Shown: positions 8,225-21,660, counted from the first letter of the stretch. The stretch is DNA of 64,000 nucleotides from Hermatobates lingyangjiaoensis (GCA_026182355.1 JAPFBL010000309.1:543501-607500); one strand, 5' to 3'. Made by a program: numbers and translations. Notes: generated by a model not told the origin, from the letters alone.

Positions 8225-8330
8225 ATTGGTGATAGACTTTATAGTTTTAATGAAGAGACGAGGAAGGAATTTTGGAAACTGGAGTAATTGTGTAAGAAGC
8301 AGATACAAGCCAAATATGGGGCGTGATTTA
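8225..8330 (+). pseudogene. PLE N-terminal fragment
   Basis: Directly follows the hammerhead candidate. The plus strand carries the same segment as 7920-8045 (ETRKEFWKLE, then a stop, then KKQIQAKYGA) and runs into (TA)n. Dead fragment. Confidence 0.55.
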
Positions 8331-8352
8331 ACAATATATATATATATATATA

Positions 8353-11300
8353 ATTAACTAACAGTGATGAATGGGGATGAGACCAGTTTCTTGAACATTC
8401 AATCCTGGACGTTCGAGTTTTCTTAAAATCATTATCATAGAAAAAGTAGAAATACTTGAAATTTAACACACTACTCAAAGATAAGCTATTCAAATGAAAA
8501 AATCATTAATCAACAACTATTGTTGTTTAATTGTTGTTGTTTAATGTTAATTAATCATTTGTGTTCACTAATAATTATTCATTAATTATATTTTATTAAT
8601 TAATAATATTTTATTTTATTAATAATAATATTTTAATATTTCCAATTTGTTTTAATATTGTAATTTGCAATAGTGTTTTTTTCAATATTAAATATCCGTA
8701 CTTTTACCTTTGATAAGATTTTTTATAAATTATAAACGTTGCAAAAAGAGTTTCATTGAATGTTGAAGAAACTGACTGCATCTTTAATCATCTTTTTTAG
8801 TTAATTATATATGACACAGTCGATAATTTATTACTGTTGAGAAATTTATTATTACTGAACATTAATAGCTTATTACATAGCTGAAGCTGCTGCAAATTTT
8901 AATTATATATATAGTCTCATAAATCCATGTAATTTTACAATGCTTTTAATATAATATATTCATAATGAATATATTAACAATATGTTTATTTAATATATTA
9001 ATATATTATATATAATTATTAGAAAAGAGTTATCAAGAGAAACATAAACAAGAAACATAAAGCTCACATTCATTGGAAATTGGTGTAATTTAAATTAACT
9101 TTACTTTCTCTGTCAAGCCCGATTCCAGAGATGGTTGTATTTCTCTGAATGATTTTTAGAATTGTCTACTTCATTGATTACTGAACAAATAAATGTTGCC
9201 ATCGACTTTTTGTTTAATAATTAATTAAATTCAGTTTAATAGCTCAAAAGTTAAAAGTTTTTTGGTGACGATTTTGTAGTAAGATGATTTTTCTAAAACA
9301 TGATGAAATTGTTAAAGATTTATGTACATGACAGCTATGGAACAGACAAATATATACACAGACAATATACGTATATATTAACATACATAATACGTTATGG
9401 ATTTAAATAAATTGTGTTTTTCATTGTGTCCAAGGGCTTTATTCACCCGGTTGAGTTGCATAGAAATTGTACGTTTGTCCACAAAAGTTGGTCTAATTTA
9501 TGTCTAGCCGGTATGAGGAATAAAAGCGGTTTTTCGTTGGTCCGAGCAGGTGGAGCCATGGTCTAATCCACCACTGCTCCTCTCACCAGGCAATTTGCAT
9601 TAAATAAGACTCTGGTTGCAGGTGTTCTGGACGATATATAAGGTTCCTTCTTTCGTTCCCTCTCAGGCCCTACTCAACTCTTTCTTCCACTACCCTTTCA
9701 CAAAATAATTTAACCTATTTTGCTTCAACATACTTTTTTAGGTCTGTTGTTTTTTAGGTAATAATTTAGTCAATAGCCTGCAGAATTTTAAAACATACTA
9801 TAACAGAATTATCATTTTTTATAAAAAAAGTTTTAATTTAGTGTTCTACATTGAACGTGTACTAACACATATAACAGAACCATGTCGTTTTATCCGTTTT
9901 GTCTAACAGTATTTCTAATTATATTTTATATACTCTAATATTTTGACGAATAGAGAATATAGTATAATATATTCAAATGAAAAAATTTATTATGCTATAA
10001 TCTCGTATTATAGTTTAGATAGTTATCTTCAATAATTATTTATAGAAGCATACAAAAAAGATAAAGTTATACTATACTATAAAAAGCAAAGGAAATATTT
10101 AGCAAGTGAAACATAAACAAATTTACTATACATTACATGTCTTGGAAAGGTATGGCAAAATAAATAATTTTACTTTACAACAGATAACTTAGTATTAGAA
10201 GACTTATTATAAAGGTGACAATATCACATTGTAATTATATTTGAATAGAAAATTTAAAAAAAATCAGTCTCACTACTTTATTTACACACCTCGTATTTAT
10301 AAAATTGAACACATTTATGCGTTTGAAGTTTCCTGAATCAATTACTTAATTTTTATTATCTGCAGTGTGTGAGGTGTTAAAGACCTCAGATGTGCTGCAG
10401 AACCCACCTTTGGTGTGCGAAGTTTATATTTTACCCAAAAAATTGTCATTATGATGTAAGTGAACTCTACACTTTCCTATATTTTGTATCATAATAAATT
10501 CACCTTATTGCCCATTACGTGTTTTTAACCCAATTTTTTTCGTTAGCTAAAATATTATGTAACGTTATGTAATTTTCCAAATAATAGTTAACTAATGTTT
10601 CCAATAACTGGCAAAGTATTATTTATCTAAAATCATTTTGATGATGCAAATTATTTAAATAATAATTGTACAGCTCTACATTTTTGAATCAGAAAGAATT
10701 TTCAATTTTATTGTAAAATATAAAAAAATGTTAATGATGACAGTGCAAATTCAGAACGTAACTTTGAATAAAAAGTATTAAATTTAATCTAAAAGAAAAC
10801 ATAATTTTTTTTCAAATTTTATGATTTTTTAATTTTTATTTTATATTTTTTATTTATTTATTTTATACATTTTATATTTTTTGTATGGGTGGATTTAAAG
10901 TTAAATTAAAATAATAAAATGTTAAGTAAATAAAGTTAATAATGAAAATAAATTGTGTTTCACAACATAAGGTTTTTCTCTTGATCAGAAAATAAAGGTG
11001 TAAATATTTAAGCAAAACGAACTTGCACCATTAGAAAGTTATATGTTTTCTAAATGAACAAAACTAGTATAAACTATATATTAGTTTCATGTAATAAGTT
11101 TTATGTTTGCTCACCAAAAACACAAGCAGCAATTTTATTATAAGTAAAATACTTTTTGTTATATATATTTACTTTACCTGCACTATTGTGTATATTTATA
11201 TAAAGATACGCAAACTCTCAGCAGACTGATCTAATCTATTTTGTATAGGTTTTTACAAGCATTCATTCTTTTATTAAGTTATATGAAATATTTTGTTTGT

Positions 11301-14300
11301 ACGTCCTTACCTATAAAAATAATTATTTTCTAATTTAATTTTATCTTTATAGTACAAACACTAACATTATTTCATTAGTTAATTCCTGAAAGTAAAGAAT
11401 TATGAACTTATATAGTTTTCTGGGACTGTGCACTTTATTGGTTTCTACATATTGATAATTTTTACTTAACATTGTTATAAAAAGCCATCATATCTCTTGA
11501 CTTTTTGTTGTAGTGTCCAACCGGATACGTTCTCTGTGGTACTAAATATACAATTATTTATGACTTTTTACTTTACTATAAGTAATGTATAGTGATCGTG
11601 AAAAAATTCGATTCCAGATTTTGACAGAATTATATGTTTTGAGGTCTCAAAAGTCGTTTTATTATGTTTTTTCGATGATGTCTGTGTGTGTGGGTGGGTG
11701 AGTGTGTTAGCATTGCTTGTTACCACGCTACGGTCCAGAATCTTTGATGAATCAAGTTGATATCTTACACAAAAATGGGCCCTAAAGTGTAGATGATCCC
11801 TATTGCTTCGGAAGAATCATGCATGAAGGAAAAGTCACTTTTTTTGCCAAAAAGCAGTTTTTAGGAAACATGTTTTTTTTTCTTAACAGGTAGGTTTAGA
11901 GTTTTGAAATTTTGACATTATCTTTGCACTTACAAATTCACTAAACGAAAAATATATTCAAATTTTTAAAACAAGGGGAAAAATTTGATTTTCAATAAAA
12001 TATATAAATTATGACTTACAATTCAATCTCAAAGCTTGTGAGAGTGATACAAGCTATACCATTTGACGGATCAAAATGATACTATGTTTAAAGGTAGAAC
12101 ATTTTATGGAGAATGATTTAAGATAATTGTTTTGTAAATTACATTTCTTCAAAGGGGTATTATAATATGATTTCTGTTTTCAGAAAATGTATTTTGACGC
12201 TAAAAGGCTCATTAAAAGATCATCAAAATTTTGACCAAAAATTGAGCAAAAAATTAGTAATTTTTAAAAAAAATTCATGAAATTTTAATTAGGGCAAATA
12301 TCAATAAAGCTATAAGAATTGTTTGTTTATCCTGGACTAAGGAATCACCTGCTACACTTGTCAAATTTCTGTTATTTCTTTACATTGTTTACCTTGATTT
12401 AGAAATTTTTTGAGCGACTCCACTGTGATAAAATTGATGTTTATAATGCAAAAATTTTAAATAATTTATTGACTGAATTCAATAATTTTAAAGAATTTTT
12501 ACAAATTGTTGCTGTTTATTACAGTAAAGTAAATCTATCATAACTCAGTTCAACAGTCATTATTTATTATGTTTTTGCGTAAATTTGGAACATCAATCAA
12601 TGATGCTATGCAACTGACTTAATATCATTTTAGCATAGCGCACCCAAATTAATTGACTTCCAAATTTGAATCTCCATCAGTGAATACAAAATACATTTTA
12701 AGTCCAAGAGAATTTAAAATTAACGGCTTGGATAATTTTCTGCAAATGATAAATAAAAATATTCAGTCAAAAAAAATTTGCTGCAATTCTTTATATTTTT
12801 TCCGTGATAAATTTATAAGTTTGTATATAGAAAAATATAGCTGAATATTAATTTCTGTCTTATGATTATGGTAATATTTTATTATTAATTTACTTGAATT
12901 ACTGGCACATTCGTAACGAATATTAGGCAATACTCATTACGATATGAGTCTTCATTATTTGAATTTCAGTGGATAATGTAGTTGATTTTGTAAAGCGATT
13001 GGAGGTTGGAGTCGAAACTGATGAAGGCAACTGTGTTATGGATCCAGGTGAACACTTATAATGGTTATCAGATAATGGGAAGAGATCAGTGGTCCGTTTG
13101 GGTTAATTGGTGTACGCTAGATGCGATTGGACCACTTAGAACTGGTCCCTAATATCCCCACACTGCAAACATGATTTATTCACTACTAACACCACACAAT
13201 GCTAATACCAATCTCAATTACTTATTTCCCAATGGAACTCAAATTTTTAACATTTTATTACCCAGACAATCTCAAATTAGCATCATTTATCGTTGTTTAT
13301 TTATAAAAGTGGATCTTTATTTTATTGCCATATACAATACTGATCAACATTTATGTCCATCAAATATCACAAATCATTTAATAGTATCATAAGAGAAATT
13401 TATTTCGACTGCAAGTATTTTAACATTCGAATAAAATTAATGATGTTAATATAAGCTAAATTCATGCATATTATTAATATCACAGAAGTTATTAAGCCAA
13501 ATATTATAGCAATCCTTCATATCTAGTAAATCGTTATGTATACGCCCAACTGATTTCGTAAGTAGTGTACGATGATCCTACTAGAGAAATCTGTTAGTTG
13601 TTTACAACAACAATTCACGATTTACAACGTATTTTTATAATGATATGATATTAGTATATGCTTCAATATATAATAGTAACGGAAAAGTACTAATTAAGGA
13701 CATTCTGTGTATTGTATTTAAGATTTCGGACAATGAAGGTCACAGTGATACGTTCCATCAGTATTTACCATTTCCACCTATTTTCTCGGTCGAATAGTTA
13801 CAATGAACTAACTGCCTGTGAACACCTGCAAATCTTATTTTTAGATACCAGGAATTCAGTGTTTCAATCCCGATTAAATAAAAGTTTGTTAATCTCATTT
13901 TAATTTTAAATTCAAAAATTTGAACAAATTTGACTATACATACTGAGTGGAATGAATGAACTGATCTATCACTAAATATCATATTCAAGCATATATCACA
14001 CTCCTGCTTTCCTTTCACCACATTAATTTTACCATATATTAGACGAGATTCATACAGCTGTCAGGAATGGAAATTATAACAAATACTGAAAAGCAGACAA
14101 TCTTCTTATTACTTAAATTAAAAATTCAGTTATTTTGAAACAGTTAAATATGTTTTCATTCTGACAAAAAAACTCAATACAGCTTTTTTGAAACAAATTC
14201 CTGTGTAGAATTCTTTTTAAAAATCTGTTTTTTTTATATTCACAAATTTTTAAAAGCTAAAACATTTCATATCAAATAGATTGTTGTTCCTCCAAGATTT

Positions 14301-16440
14301 ATATTTAAAAAACAACAGACAAGAATAAAACTAAGACAGCAATGAAAGTCCAAACAAATATTGAAAGCCATAACCAACTTATATTCAGGAGAAATGCAAT
14401 TGAAATGTAAGTAATATATTCACATTGTCATGACTCAAAAGCAAAAACAACGTTGATAATACTCCACTTGTACATGTTAGTCATGTGGAAATTCATTTAT
14501 ACACTGAACTCTTTGAAACTTGAGAGTGAATCTCAAGAAAGAATCTATTTGAAAAATCAAATCAAATTTCAAGAACCTTTCAAACTACAAGAATGAGCAT
14601 GATATTCTTTCGTTATACTTCTTGATTGAACTGTAAAAAAATTCTTACAATATATTTATTGTCATATTTTATATTTATGATTAAATAACTTATACCACAA
14701 ACATAAAAAAACCAAGATAATGACCAAAATTTATAACCCAACGTATAATACACTAAATAATTTTTAAATATTTTGTGGCTTATTCAACCAAAAGTACCTC
14801 AGAAAACACAAATTCATTCATTTCATGACTAAACTTCTATAATGTGACAAATACTTTTATATGCACATGAAATTTATTTATTGACATCAAATTTTTTTCA
14901 AATATTCTTATGTTGTCTATTACTCCAAATTGATTGCCGTTATTATCTGAAAAGTAAATCTATTTTACAATTGAATAATGAAAGTATTCAACATATGAAT
15001 AAAATATTTTATTCTAAACTGCACAAGTTTTCCTATTGAATCCCTGATAGCCGATTATGAATGTTGCGTTGTTAATATTTAAAATGTAATTCCCTATGCA
15101 TTAACTGATAAATATTAACATACATAATAAAAGAAAATGTTTTCATTGCTACATTTCTTCTACTTCGAACATGTATGATCAAGTAATTTTTGGGTAGTAA
15201 GTAGCTCAAATTTGTAAGTTATTTTTTTTAAATTCGCATATGGTTTCAGTTTTTTCTTCTATACGTAACTCCTGATATAAATGCATCACTCATTGATGGC
15301 ATCAGTCCAACATCAATCACCATACATAATGAAGACTGACTAAAATTTACACAAGTATGTCAAAATGTTTTAAATGCGAACATTCAATACTCAAAAATGT
15401 TAAATATATTCCAATTTAATTTCAACGAAAGATAATTTATTTTGAGTTAATTGAAGCACTGCCATAATGTCCCATTTTATTAATTTAAAAAATGTTGTAA
15501 TTTTTAAAAATATCATTGCTTAAAAACACAATTTTATACTTATCATTATGTACAGATAATCACTATTGAAGGTAGTAAAGAAATTGTTTTAATTTTTGTT
15601 TTCAATAATACTGAGTTTTCAGTTATTTTCAAAACAAAGTAAAACAAGAAAGCTCTTACGAAATTTCAATTTAATTGATTAAAAATTATAAACATTTGTA
15701 GTGGTTTATTCAAGTTCGACTCAGTATTGACGAAGAGAATAGCTTTATAAACCAGAGTATGCAGCTAGTATATAGTTTGTACTTATTTCTTCCCGAACTC
15801 TTTTGCTTACCCGGACTTGTCTTCTCAGGCCGTTCTTCTCTTTCCTGCACTGTAATTCCTTTAGAATACCTCCCTTGCCTCCACTTTTCTCAACACCACG
15901 TCTGATATTTTTGCACCACTTGTTTCAGTATCAGTTGGACTTTCACGAATACCACTTTGTTTAGTTCAAAGATCTTAGTCATTTTTCTGATTTCTTACTG
16001 TAATTTGCAAGTTGATTTTTATTCTAAGTGTTTACTGTGTAATCATGTTTTATGTATCTATGTATGCCCAAATATAGTTCAAACAGACATATATAATTCA
16101 AAGACAAAATTAGAATAGAATCAAAAAAAAACATACAATTTCACTCTAATTTTTGGTTTGAACATCTTCAAAATAAAGCGAGAAAGCCCAAACGCATAAT
16201 GTAGAAGATGGTACAAAACAAACTGTATTGCCTTGAACGAGGTTAGTTAGAGAAAAGAACTAGTCGATGCAGGATGCAGACATACGGCGAAAATGACAAA
16301 TAATCAAATCACCGAGAGAAATATTAGAGCGATGAATTCAGTAGATTAGTGAAGATAATAAATTATCAAATTACTGAGAAAAGTAAAGAAGAATTATTGC
16401 TGCATATTGGTGATCATTTTGCAACTATTAGCTTTATATA
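8353..16440. other. 8 kb of AT-rich sequence without recognisable gene
   Basis: No ORF with family resemblance. Denser patches at about 9430-9700 (with a TATATAAGG at about 9635 that could be read as a TATA box, but no gene follows), 11640-11840 (after a GTGTGTGTGG run) and 13000-13160 look like old interspersed repeats or conserved non-coding DNA. I cannot tell which. Confidence 0.5.
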
Positions 16441-16448
16441 TATCCAGG

Positions 16449-16536
16449 TAACTCACCACAAATGATTGAAGATAATCGCTGTACCTTGAAGAAAAGAATT
16501 CTAAAGCGATTATCTTCAATCATTTGTGGTGAGTTA
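16449..16536. repeat. Perfect 32-bp inverted repeat hairpin
   Basis: TAACTCACCACAAATGATTG at 16449 starts a 32-base arm (to 16480) whose exact reverse complement is at 16505-16536, with a 24-base spacer. Weaker matching continues outward for about ten more bases on each side into AT-rich sequence. It may be another head-to-head terminal-repeat pair, but I see no CUGANGA box with following GAAA. Confidence 0.9.
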
Positions 16537-16987
16537 TCTGAATATTTATATCACGTGTTATTGTGACAGTTTTATATATATGTACCAATTATGAAAATAT
16601 TATAACCAACTACTAATTATCAATGAAAGAAATTTTCTTGTCTATTTAATCAGTTATTTGTCCATCATATCTAATTTAAAGAATTTTATGTATACCATTT
16701 TCATAAAATAAAAGAAGAAAGTTTAGAAACATTTTCCAAAACATATAAAATAACCAGAGCGAATAAAAAGGAGATAGTGGAAAATTAATTTTATATCATG
16801 GGCATTCTCATGAACCGCAAGAATTTGTGAATTATGCTTGGAAATTTAAGCAGATGTGAACCCTTGGGTTATTTGCCACATATATTTTCCTTTCAGAAGG
16901 CATTTTCCTACATTCTCAGGATTTAAATTTACTTTAACTTGAGTGCAATCGAAATGGCCTTCTTCTAACCCTCTTCATAGTCATTAT

Positions 16988-17005
16988 ACTCTCTCTCTCT
17001 CACAC

Positions 17006-17057
<52 letters not shown>
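16988..17057. repeat. (CT)n microsatellite
   Basis: About 70 bases of CT repeat with one short CACACTCA interruption. Confidence 0.95.
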
Positions 17058-17058
<1 letters not shown>

Positions 17059-17964
17059 AAACTTAACTTCGAATAAAGAATATTTCCACTATTAATAATG
17101 TTTATCTATTAGAAAAAACTTTTTTTTTAATTAGAAAGTAAAATTTTTTTACAGGAAATACATATATGTCTTAAATTAACATCGCTGGTACATATTTACT
17201 TTTTAATATATTTTTTTGTAGTTATAGCTTTACAAATGATTAAACAATGAAGAGTTTTATTGCATGCTTTCTAGAAAATAAGAACAATTTTAGTTGTTTT
17301 ACTTTATTATTATCATCAACTATTCTTATACTTATAAAATAATTAATGAATCAATAAATAATTGAGAAGCTAGTTAAGGAACTGGACTCTGCTAAGTTTG
17401 GTGTTGTTTTCAAGAATGAATACGTATGTATATAAAAATAGCTAAATAAAAATTTAAAAACAAGGTTAATGCTTTAAAGATTAAGTAACACTGTTATAGT
17501 TTCTCACTAGGACGAAGTATATCTTTACATAGTTAGTAATAAATATTTTATTGTTCTACTTCTACAATATTTGTATGAGTTTTGCCATAAAACTAATAAA
17601 CTTTAATATTAGTAATAACCCAGTAAGGAAGATAGTTTTTATTGCTTAGTGCAAAGTTTGGAATATAATATCCATCAGTCTTTACCCTCTACCTCATTTT
17701 CATACCACGACTCAGAGATACTTTATCACCTCTGTTCCAGTATATCTATCTTCCTACTACTATTACTTTTCCCAAATTCATATTATTCTCAGTCTATATT
17801 TACGAGGGTCGTCCAGAAAATAAGTTCCGTTTTGGTCTGTAGGGCGGTAGGAATGGTTTTTGCCAAATCCGGCAACACCGCTCGAAAGAGGAGAGGTGGG
17901 GGAATAGAATGAGAGGTGGGGGACCTCAGTCGGTCAATTACCAACGTCAGGGCAGGTAGTTGAA

Positions 17965-18166
17965 ATGGAGCCCTCCATGTCACGTCCCGCCACTCGATCC
18001 CCGTTCCTCTCGAGTTGTTTTGCGCGGAGTGATTCAATTTCTTTATGCACAGGGTTTCAAATCAGTTCAAATTCACGAACAGCTCATTTCTGTTTATGGA
18101 GAAGGTGTAATAAGTGAATCAATGGTGAGGAGATGGGTACGTGAATTTAAGGCGGGAAGACATTCA
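17965..18166 (+). pseudogene. Mariner transposase N-terminus, left arm
   Basis: Reads VVLRGVIQFLYAQGFKSVQI, then HEQLISVYGEGVISESMV and RRWVREFKAGRHS, the first helix-turn-helix of mariner transposases, which binds the terminal repeat. Compared with the right arm, two single C bases are missing upstream (in the runs near 17993 and 18004), so the natural ATG at 17965 is out of frame with the helix-turn-helix. The frame ends at the arm junction. Confidence 0.85.
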
Positions 18167-18577
18167 GCTCTCTAGGGACCCACCGGCGGGAAACTTTCCG
18201 AAAGTCAAGTTTTTCCGAGACGATCTCATGGATGAGGGATCGTGAGATGTCTGGGAAACTCAGGTGGAGTTCATCCAGGGTTAAACGACGATCTTTGCGA
18301 ATTGCATTGTCGATTTCTGCGACAATTTCGTCCGTCACAACTGAGGGTCTGCTCTCCCACTTTCATCCTTAAGTGAATGTCTTCCCGCCTTAAATTCACG
18401 TACCCATCTCCTCACCATTGATTCACTCATTACACCTTCTCCATAAACAGAAATGAGCTGTTCGTGAATTTGAACTGATTTGAAACCCTGTGCATAAAGA
18501 AATTGAATCACTCCGCGCAAAACAACTCGAGAGGGAACGGGGATCGAGGTGGCGGGACGTGACATGGAGGGCTCCAT
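18167..18577 (-). pseudogene. Mariner transposase N-terminal half, right arm
   Basis: Starts MEPSMSRPATSIPVPSRVVL, continues through the same helix-turn-helix as the left arm, then LKDESGR; a one-base loss near 18340 shifts the frame. The next frame reads RPSVVTDEIVAEIDNAI, RKDRRLTLDELHLSFPDIS and RSLIHEIVSEKLDFRK, the second helix-turn-helix, ending at RRWVPREL where the sequence meets the left arm. The Thr-Asp-Glu-Ile-Val and RWVPR landmarks are typical of mariner. The catalytic domain that should follow is absent. Confidence 0.88.
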
Positions 18578-18754
18578 TTCAACTACCTGCCCTGACGTTG
18601 GTAATTGACCGACTGAGGTCCCCCACCTCTCATTCTATTCCCCCACCTCTCCTCTTTCGAGCGGTGTTGCCGGATTTGCAAAAACCACTCCTACTGCCCT
18701 ACAGACCAAAACGGAACTTATTTTCTGGACGACCCTCGTACCTCAATCATCCAC

Positions 18755-18761
<7 letters not shown>

Positions 18762-18831
<70 letters not shown>

Positions 18832-18847
18832 TATATATATATATATA
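18762..18847. repeat. (CA)n then (TA)n microsatellite
   Basis: About 67 bases of CA followed by a short TA run, 20 bases outside the mariner target duplication. Confidence 0.95.
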
Positions 18848-18849
18848 CA

Positions 18850-20575
18850 AACACTTTTTCTCTTTCTATATGGTTCTTTTATTATTTCCCTTACTTTAAC
18901 ACTCTCGAGTCATTCTTTTAACTTTTTTAATCATGTTTCTCTCCACTTTATCTTTATCACTTCTTTCATTTCCATCCCTATAATTTTCTACCTATTGTTT
19001 AGGTTTTTACTCCGTTTATTCGTTCTGATTCCTTACATTCATTAGTCTTTAACGACACTTTGATTGTGTTTCATTACCACTTCTAAACTTCTCCTGCTTC
19101 GTTCATTTCTATTTTCATCAACTCTTACACATACATTGCATCAGCATCAGTAGCACAAGTTTCTCTCTTAATCACATATTCTATCGCTCACAGCACATGC
19201 TAGGCTTGATTGTAATCATCAATCACAACTGAACACATAGGCAAACTTTTTTACGCATCCAATATCACACAATGATCATTCTAGATTGGGGTTATTCAAT
19301 TCTTCCCAGCTCAAGTACATTTGCAATAGGGATCTTTAATGGGTATTGACATCGAACAAGCTCGAGACCAAAGTCATTGTTCTTTCTGAGACGCCGTGTT
19401 CAGATCCCCCCCCCTCCTCCACCGCTTGAATCAATAGAGGGCTAGAAGTTATCTTTACTAATAAAGTTGAAATGGAATCATAAATTATGAAATTAATTTT
19501 GAATAAAAGGAAACAATCTATTTCCACCTTGTTGATGTAAACATAAACTATTGTTATATTGTTTGGTACAAACTTCTGTTTAACATGGTTTTTAAGATAT
19601 GTAATACCAGCTGCTTGTTTTAGCATGGCAATTGAACGACTATTTATAACAACTGATTTGACATGTTTGTTACGATAAAATACTGGAATACCCGTTTTAT
19701 AATTCATGTTTTGAGAGTATTTGCGCTTAACTTTAAATGAACGGGAATTTATTAGAATTCAAATATCAAATAAAAACGTATACTCTTCATGCCAATAGAT
19801 CAAACGTTATATAGTAATATAGAATAATAAGTGACTATCTAAGATTAATAGGTAATCGGTAGATTAATAGGCTACTTATAATGACTTTTAATTTTTAATA
19901 ATGCCCACATCACTTATAGTTGAATATCCAGATAGAATCAAAGTACAAATGCGCATATTACACTTAGCTTACGTTTGAAAAAAAAATGTTTGAAATATAA
20001 TTTTTTCGCAACAAAATGTAAAATTGACTTTATTTACAAATTTTTTCTGAAGTCATATATGTTTAATATATATTAATATTAACATTAATCTGCTATCATT
20101 TTTTCTATTTTCCGTAGTCTATGCATTCAAAAAATACATCATTTATAACATTTACTCTTTGGTATAAACTTTTAGATAAAATCATTATTAGCTATTTACT
20201 TATATTGCACTATGAGTAAACAAACTAAATTTTTAAGTCTGTAAGTAAGTAATTAAAATATCATGTGGTAAAGCTCTTTTTGAATTTTCACGTCAATATC
20301 CTAAAACAGACTAGAAACACATTTATTATGCAATTATAATTTGACAGATGATATTCGCTTCATAATTGCAATATTGACTGCTAAAAATCTATCTTAAAAA
20401 AAAATTGACAAACAACTACACACTGAGCCCTTTACAATCAACAAAATTACCAATTAGCACAAAGTGCTTCTAACAATTCATGTTGTATTCAATTATTTTT
20501 TTTAAATTGTTCATATGTATAGTAAAACAAATATGTTAATTTTAAAATTGTTATTAATACTTGTTTTAATTTTTG
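18850..20575. other. AT-rich stretch without recognisable gene
   Basis: No recognisable coding sequence. A C9 homopolymer run near 19408 and a slightly denser first 400 bases are the only notable things. Confidence 0.5.
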
Positions 20576-20579
20576 TATA

Positions 20580-20842
20580 GGGTGGAGGGACTGATAATGT
20601 CCGCCATCTAATACTGATTACTGGAGGGAATCTCCCATGGATTCTATTGAGTCCTAAATTTTGTCTAATTCAATTGCATTTGGAGTACTGATCTTTTACG
20701 AGTACCTCACATCTTTCAGGCTAGTGACCGACGGTTTAACGTCCTTTTTGAGGGATAACGTGCTCAGATTTATTCACCTCCAATGTGTAAATCGAACCCC
20801 AGACCTACCAGTTCAGAGACAAGGCGTCACTGAGCTTACCTG
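20580..20842 (-). mobile_element. tRNA-derived SINE
   Basis: On the minus strand the sequence begins near 20842 with CAGGTAAGCTCAGTGACGCC, close to a tRNA 5' part with internal promoter box A. About 35 bases later it has GGTTCGATTTA (20798-20788), matching box B (GGTTCGANTCC) well. A tRNA-unrelated body follows to about 20580. The two boxes at this spacing are the RNA polymerase III promoter of tRNA-type SINEs. A conventional tRNA is unlikely: the acceptor and anticodon stems do not close. The right limit is inferred from composition. Confidence 0.55.
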
Positions 20843-21383
20843 AATTGACAAAATTAAAAAATAAAAAAAATGATACCAACATAAACTTGAATGAACAGAA
20901 TGCATATTATACAAACAAATAAACCATATATTAATATACATTAGAGAATATTTCAAAAGTGTTAAACCGTTTAGTCGAACTCAAAGCTAAAGATCGATCT
21001 CTGATATTAGAAAAACAGCTTTAATCACCCCAACATCCTGAACACATTTAACTTCTCTTATATAAAGGAACTATCTGTTTTAAAACTCATTCATATCTTG
21101 ATAACAGCTGAGGACAGAAGAAACATGGACTCATTTAACAAATCGATGATTGGTAACAAGTAACAAGAACGTTATTAGAAAAATTGAGAAACATTTAAGG
21201 AAGCAAATTACCAACATGATTACCTTGGAAATCAAATAGTGATCTCTATACTTATGAAATAATTGTCAAAGCAATAGAATAATTATAACAATATCCTTAT
21301 GTCAATATAAAAAAAAATCCATAGTCGAAATAACTGATTACAGTTGCAATAGTAGTGCTAATTGTAAAACAATCATGTTGTAG

Positions 21384-21419
21384 CCCTGAAGATGACATAA
21401 ATATATGTCGAAACGTCGG
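21384..21419 (+). ncRNA. Hammerhead candidate, family E (ACGU)
   Basis: CC (21384-21385) pairs with GG (21418-21419). CUGAAGA is at 21386-21392, followed by one unpaired U and a perfect 5-bp stem II (GACAU and AUGUC, 6-nt loop). GAA is at 21410-21412, palindromic stem III ACGU at 21413-21416 and C21417 at the cleavage site (GUC). Core complete; stem I is short. It lies about 85 bases outside the left end of the palindrome at 21.5 kb. Confidence 0.62.
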
Positions 21420-21509
21420 AAAAAGGACTAGTTTAAAATCATTAGACCTCAACTCTCAAAAAAATTACATAATATAAATATTGGGTCAAGAAAGCAAATC
21501 ATGATATAT

Positions 21510-21660
21510 ATATTTGTAAAAGTAGGAAGCAGTCCTTTTTTTAAACATGTACGTATTGTTAAATAACGCCCCATATTTGGCTTGTATCTGTTTCTTACAC
21601 AATTTCTCCAGTTTCCGGAATTCCTTCCTCGTCTTTTCATTAAAACTATAAAGCTTATTA
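21510..21660 (-). pseudogene. PLE N-terminal fragment
   Basis: Minus strand reads SFNEKTRKEFRKLEKLCKKQ, then IQAKYGALFNN, then a short insertion/frameshift and LLPTFTNIYI. Same fragment as at 7920 and 37860. Confidence 0.62.

Larger units (their letters stand above)
7912..8352. repeat. Head-to-head PLE pair (family A) bounded by (TA)n
   Basis: From outside in: (TA)n, PLE N-terminal coding on the minus strand (7920-8045), a decayed hammerhead on the minus strand (8058-8105), a short central part, an intact hammerhead on the plus strand (8173-8224), PLE N-terminal coding on the plus strand (8225-8330), and (TA)n (8334-8352). The centre is shorter than in the related palindrome at 21.5-22.4 kb and looks like a deletion derivative of it: both share AGGGCGA-like and CCTGTAAAC-like pieces. 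Confidence 0.85.
17803..18738. mobile_element. Mariner foldback element (two inverted 5' ends)
   Basis: The ends are inverted: CGAGGGTCGTCCAGAAAATA at the left and its reverse complement at the right, each flanked by TA (17801-17802 and 18739-18740), the target duplication of mariner elements. The left arm (17803-18166) is about 364 bp and repeats, inverted, in the right arm. The right arm is longer (to about 18167) and goes further into the transposase. Both arms carry the 5' part of a mariner transposase pointing inward. No catalytic DD(34)D region is present. Since both ends are 5' ends with TIRs, the unit could be mobilised in trans as one foldback element. Confidence 0.88.

Noticed and set aside
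9630..9645. TATA box (TATATAAGG)
   Set aside because: In DNA this AT-rich such strings are frequent, and no transcribed unit or initiator follows.
18490..18921. 143-codon plus-strand ORF through the mariner right arm
   Set aside because: Antisense shadow of the mariner arm followed by a His-Thr translation of (CA)n.
20780..20842. Functional tRNA gene
   Set aside because: Box A and B are present but the cloverleaf does not close; SINE fits better.
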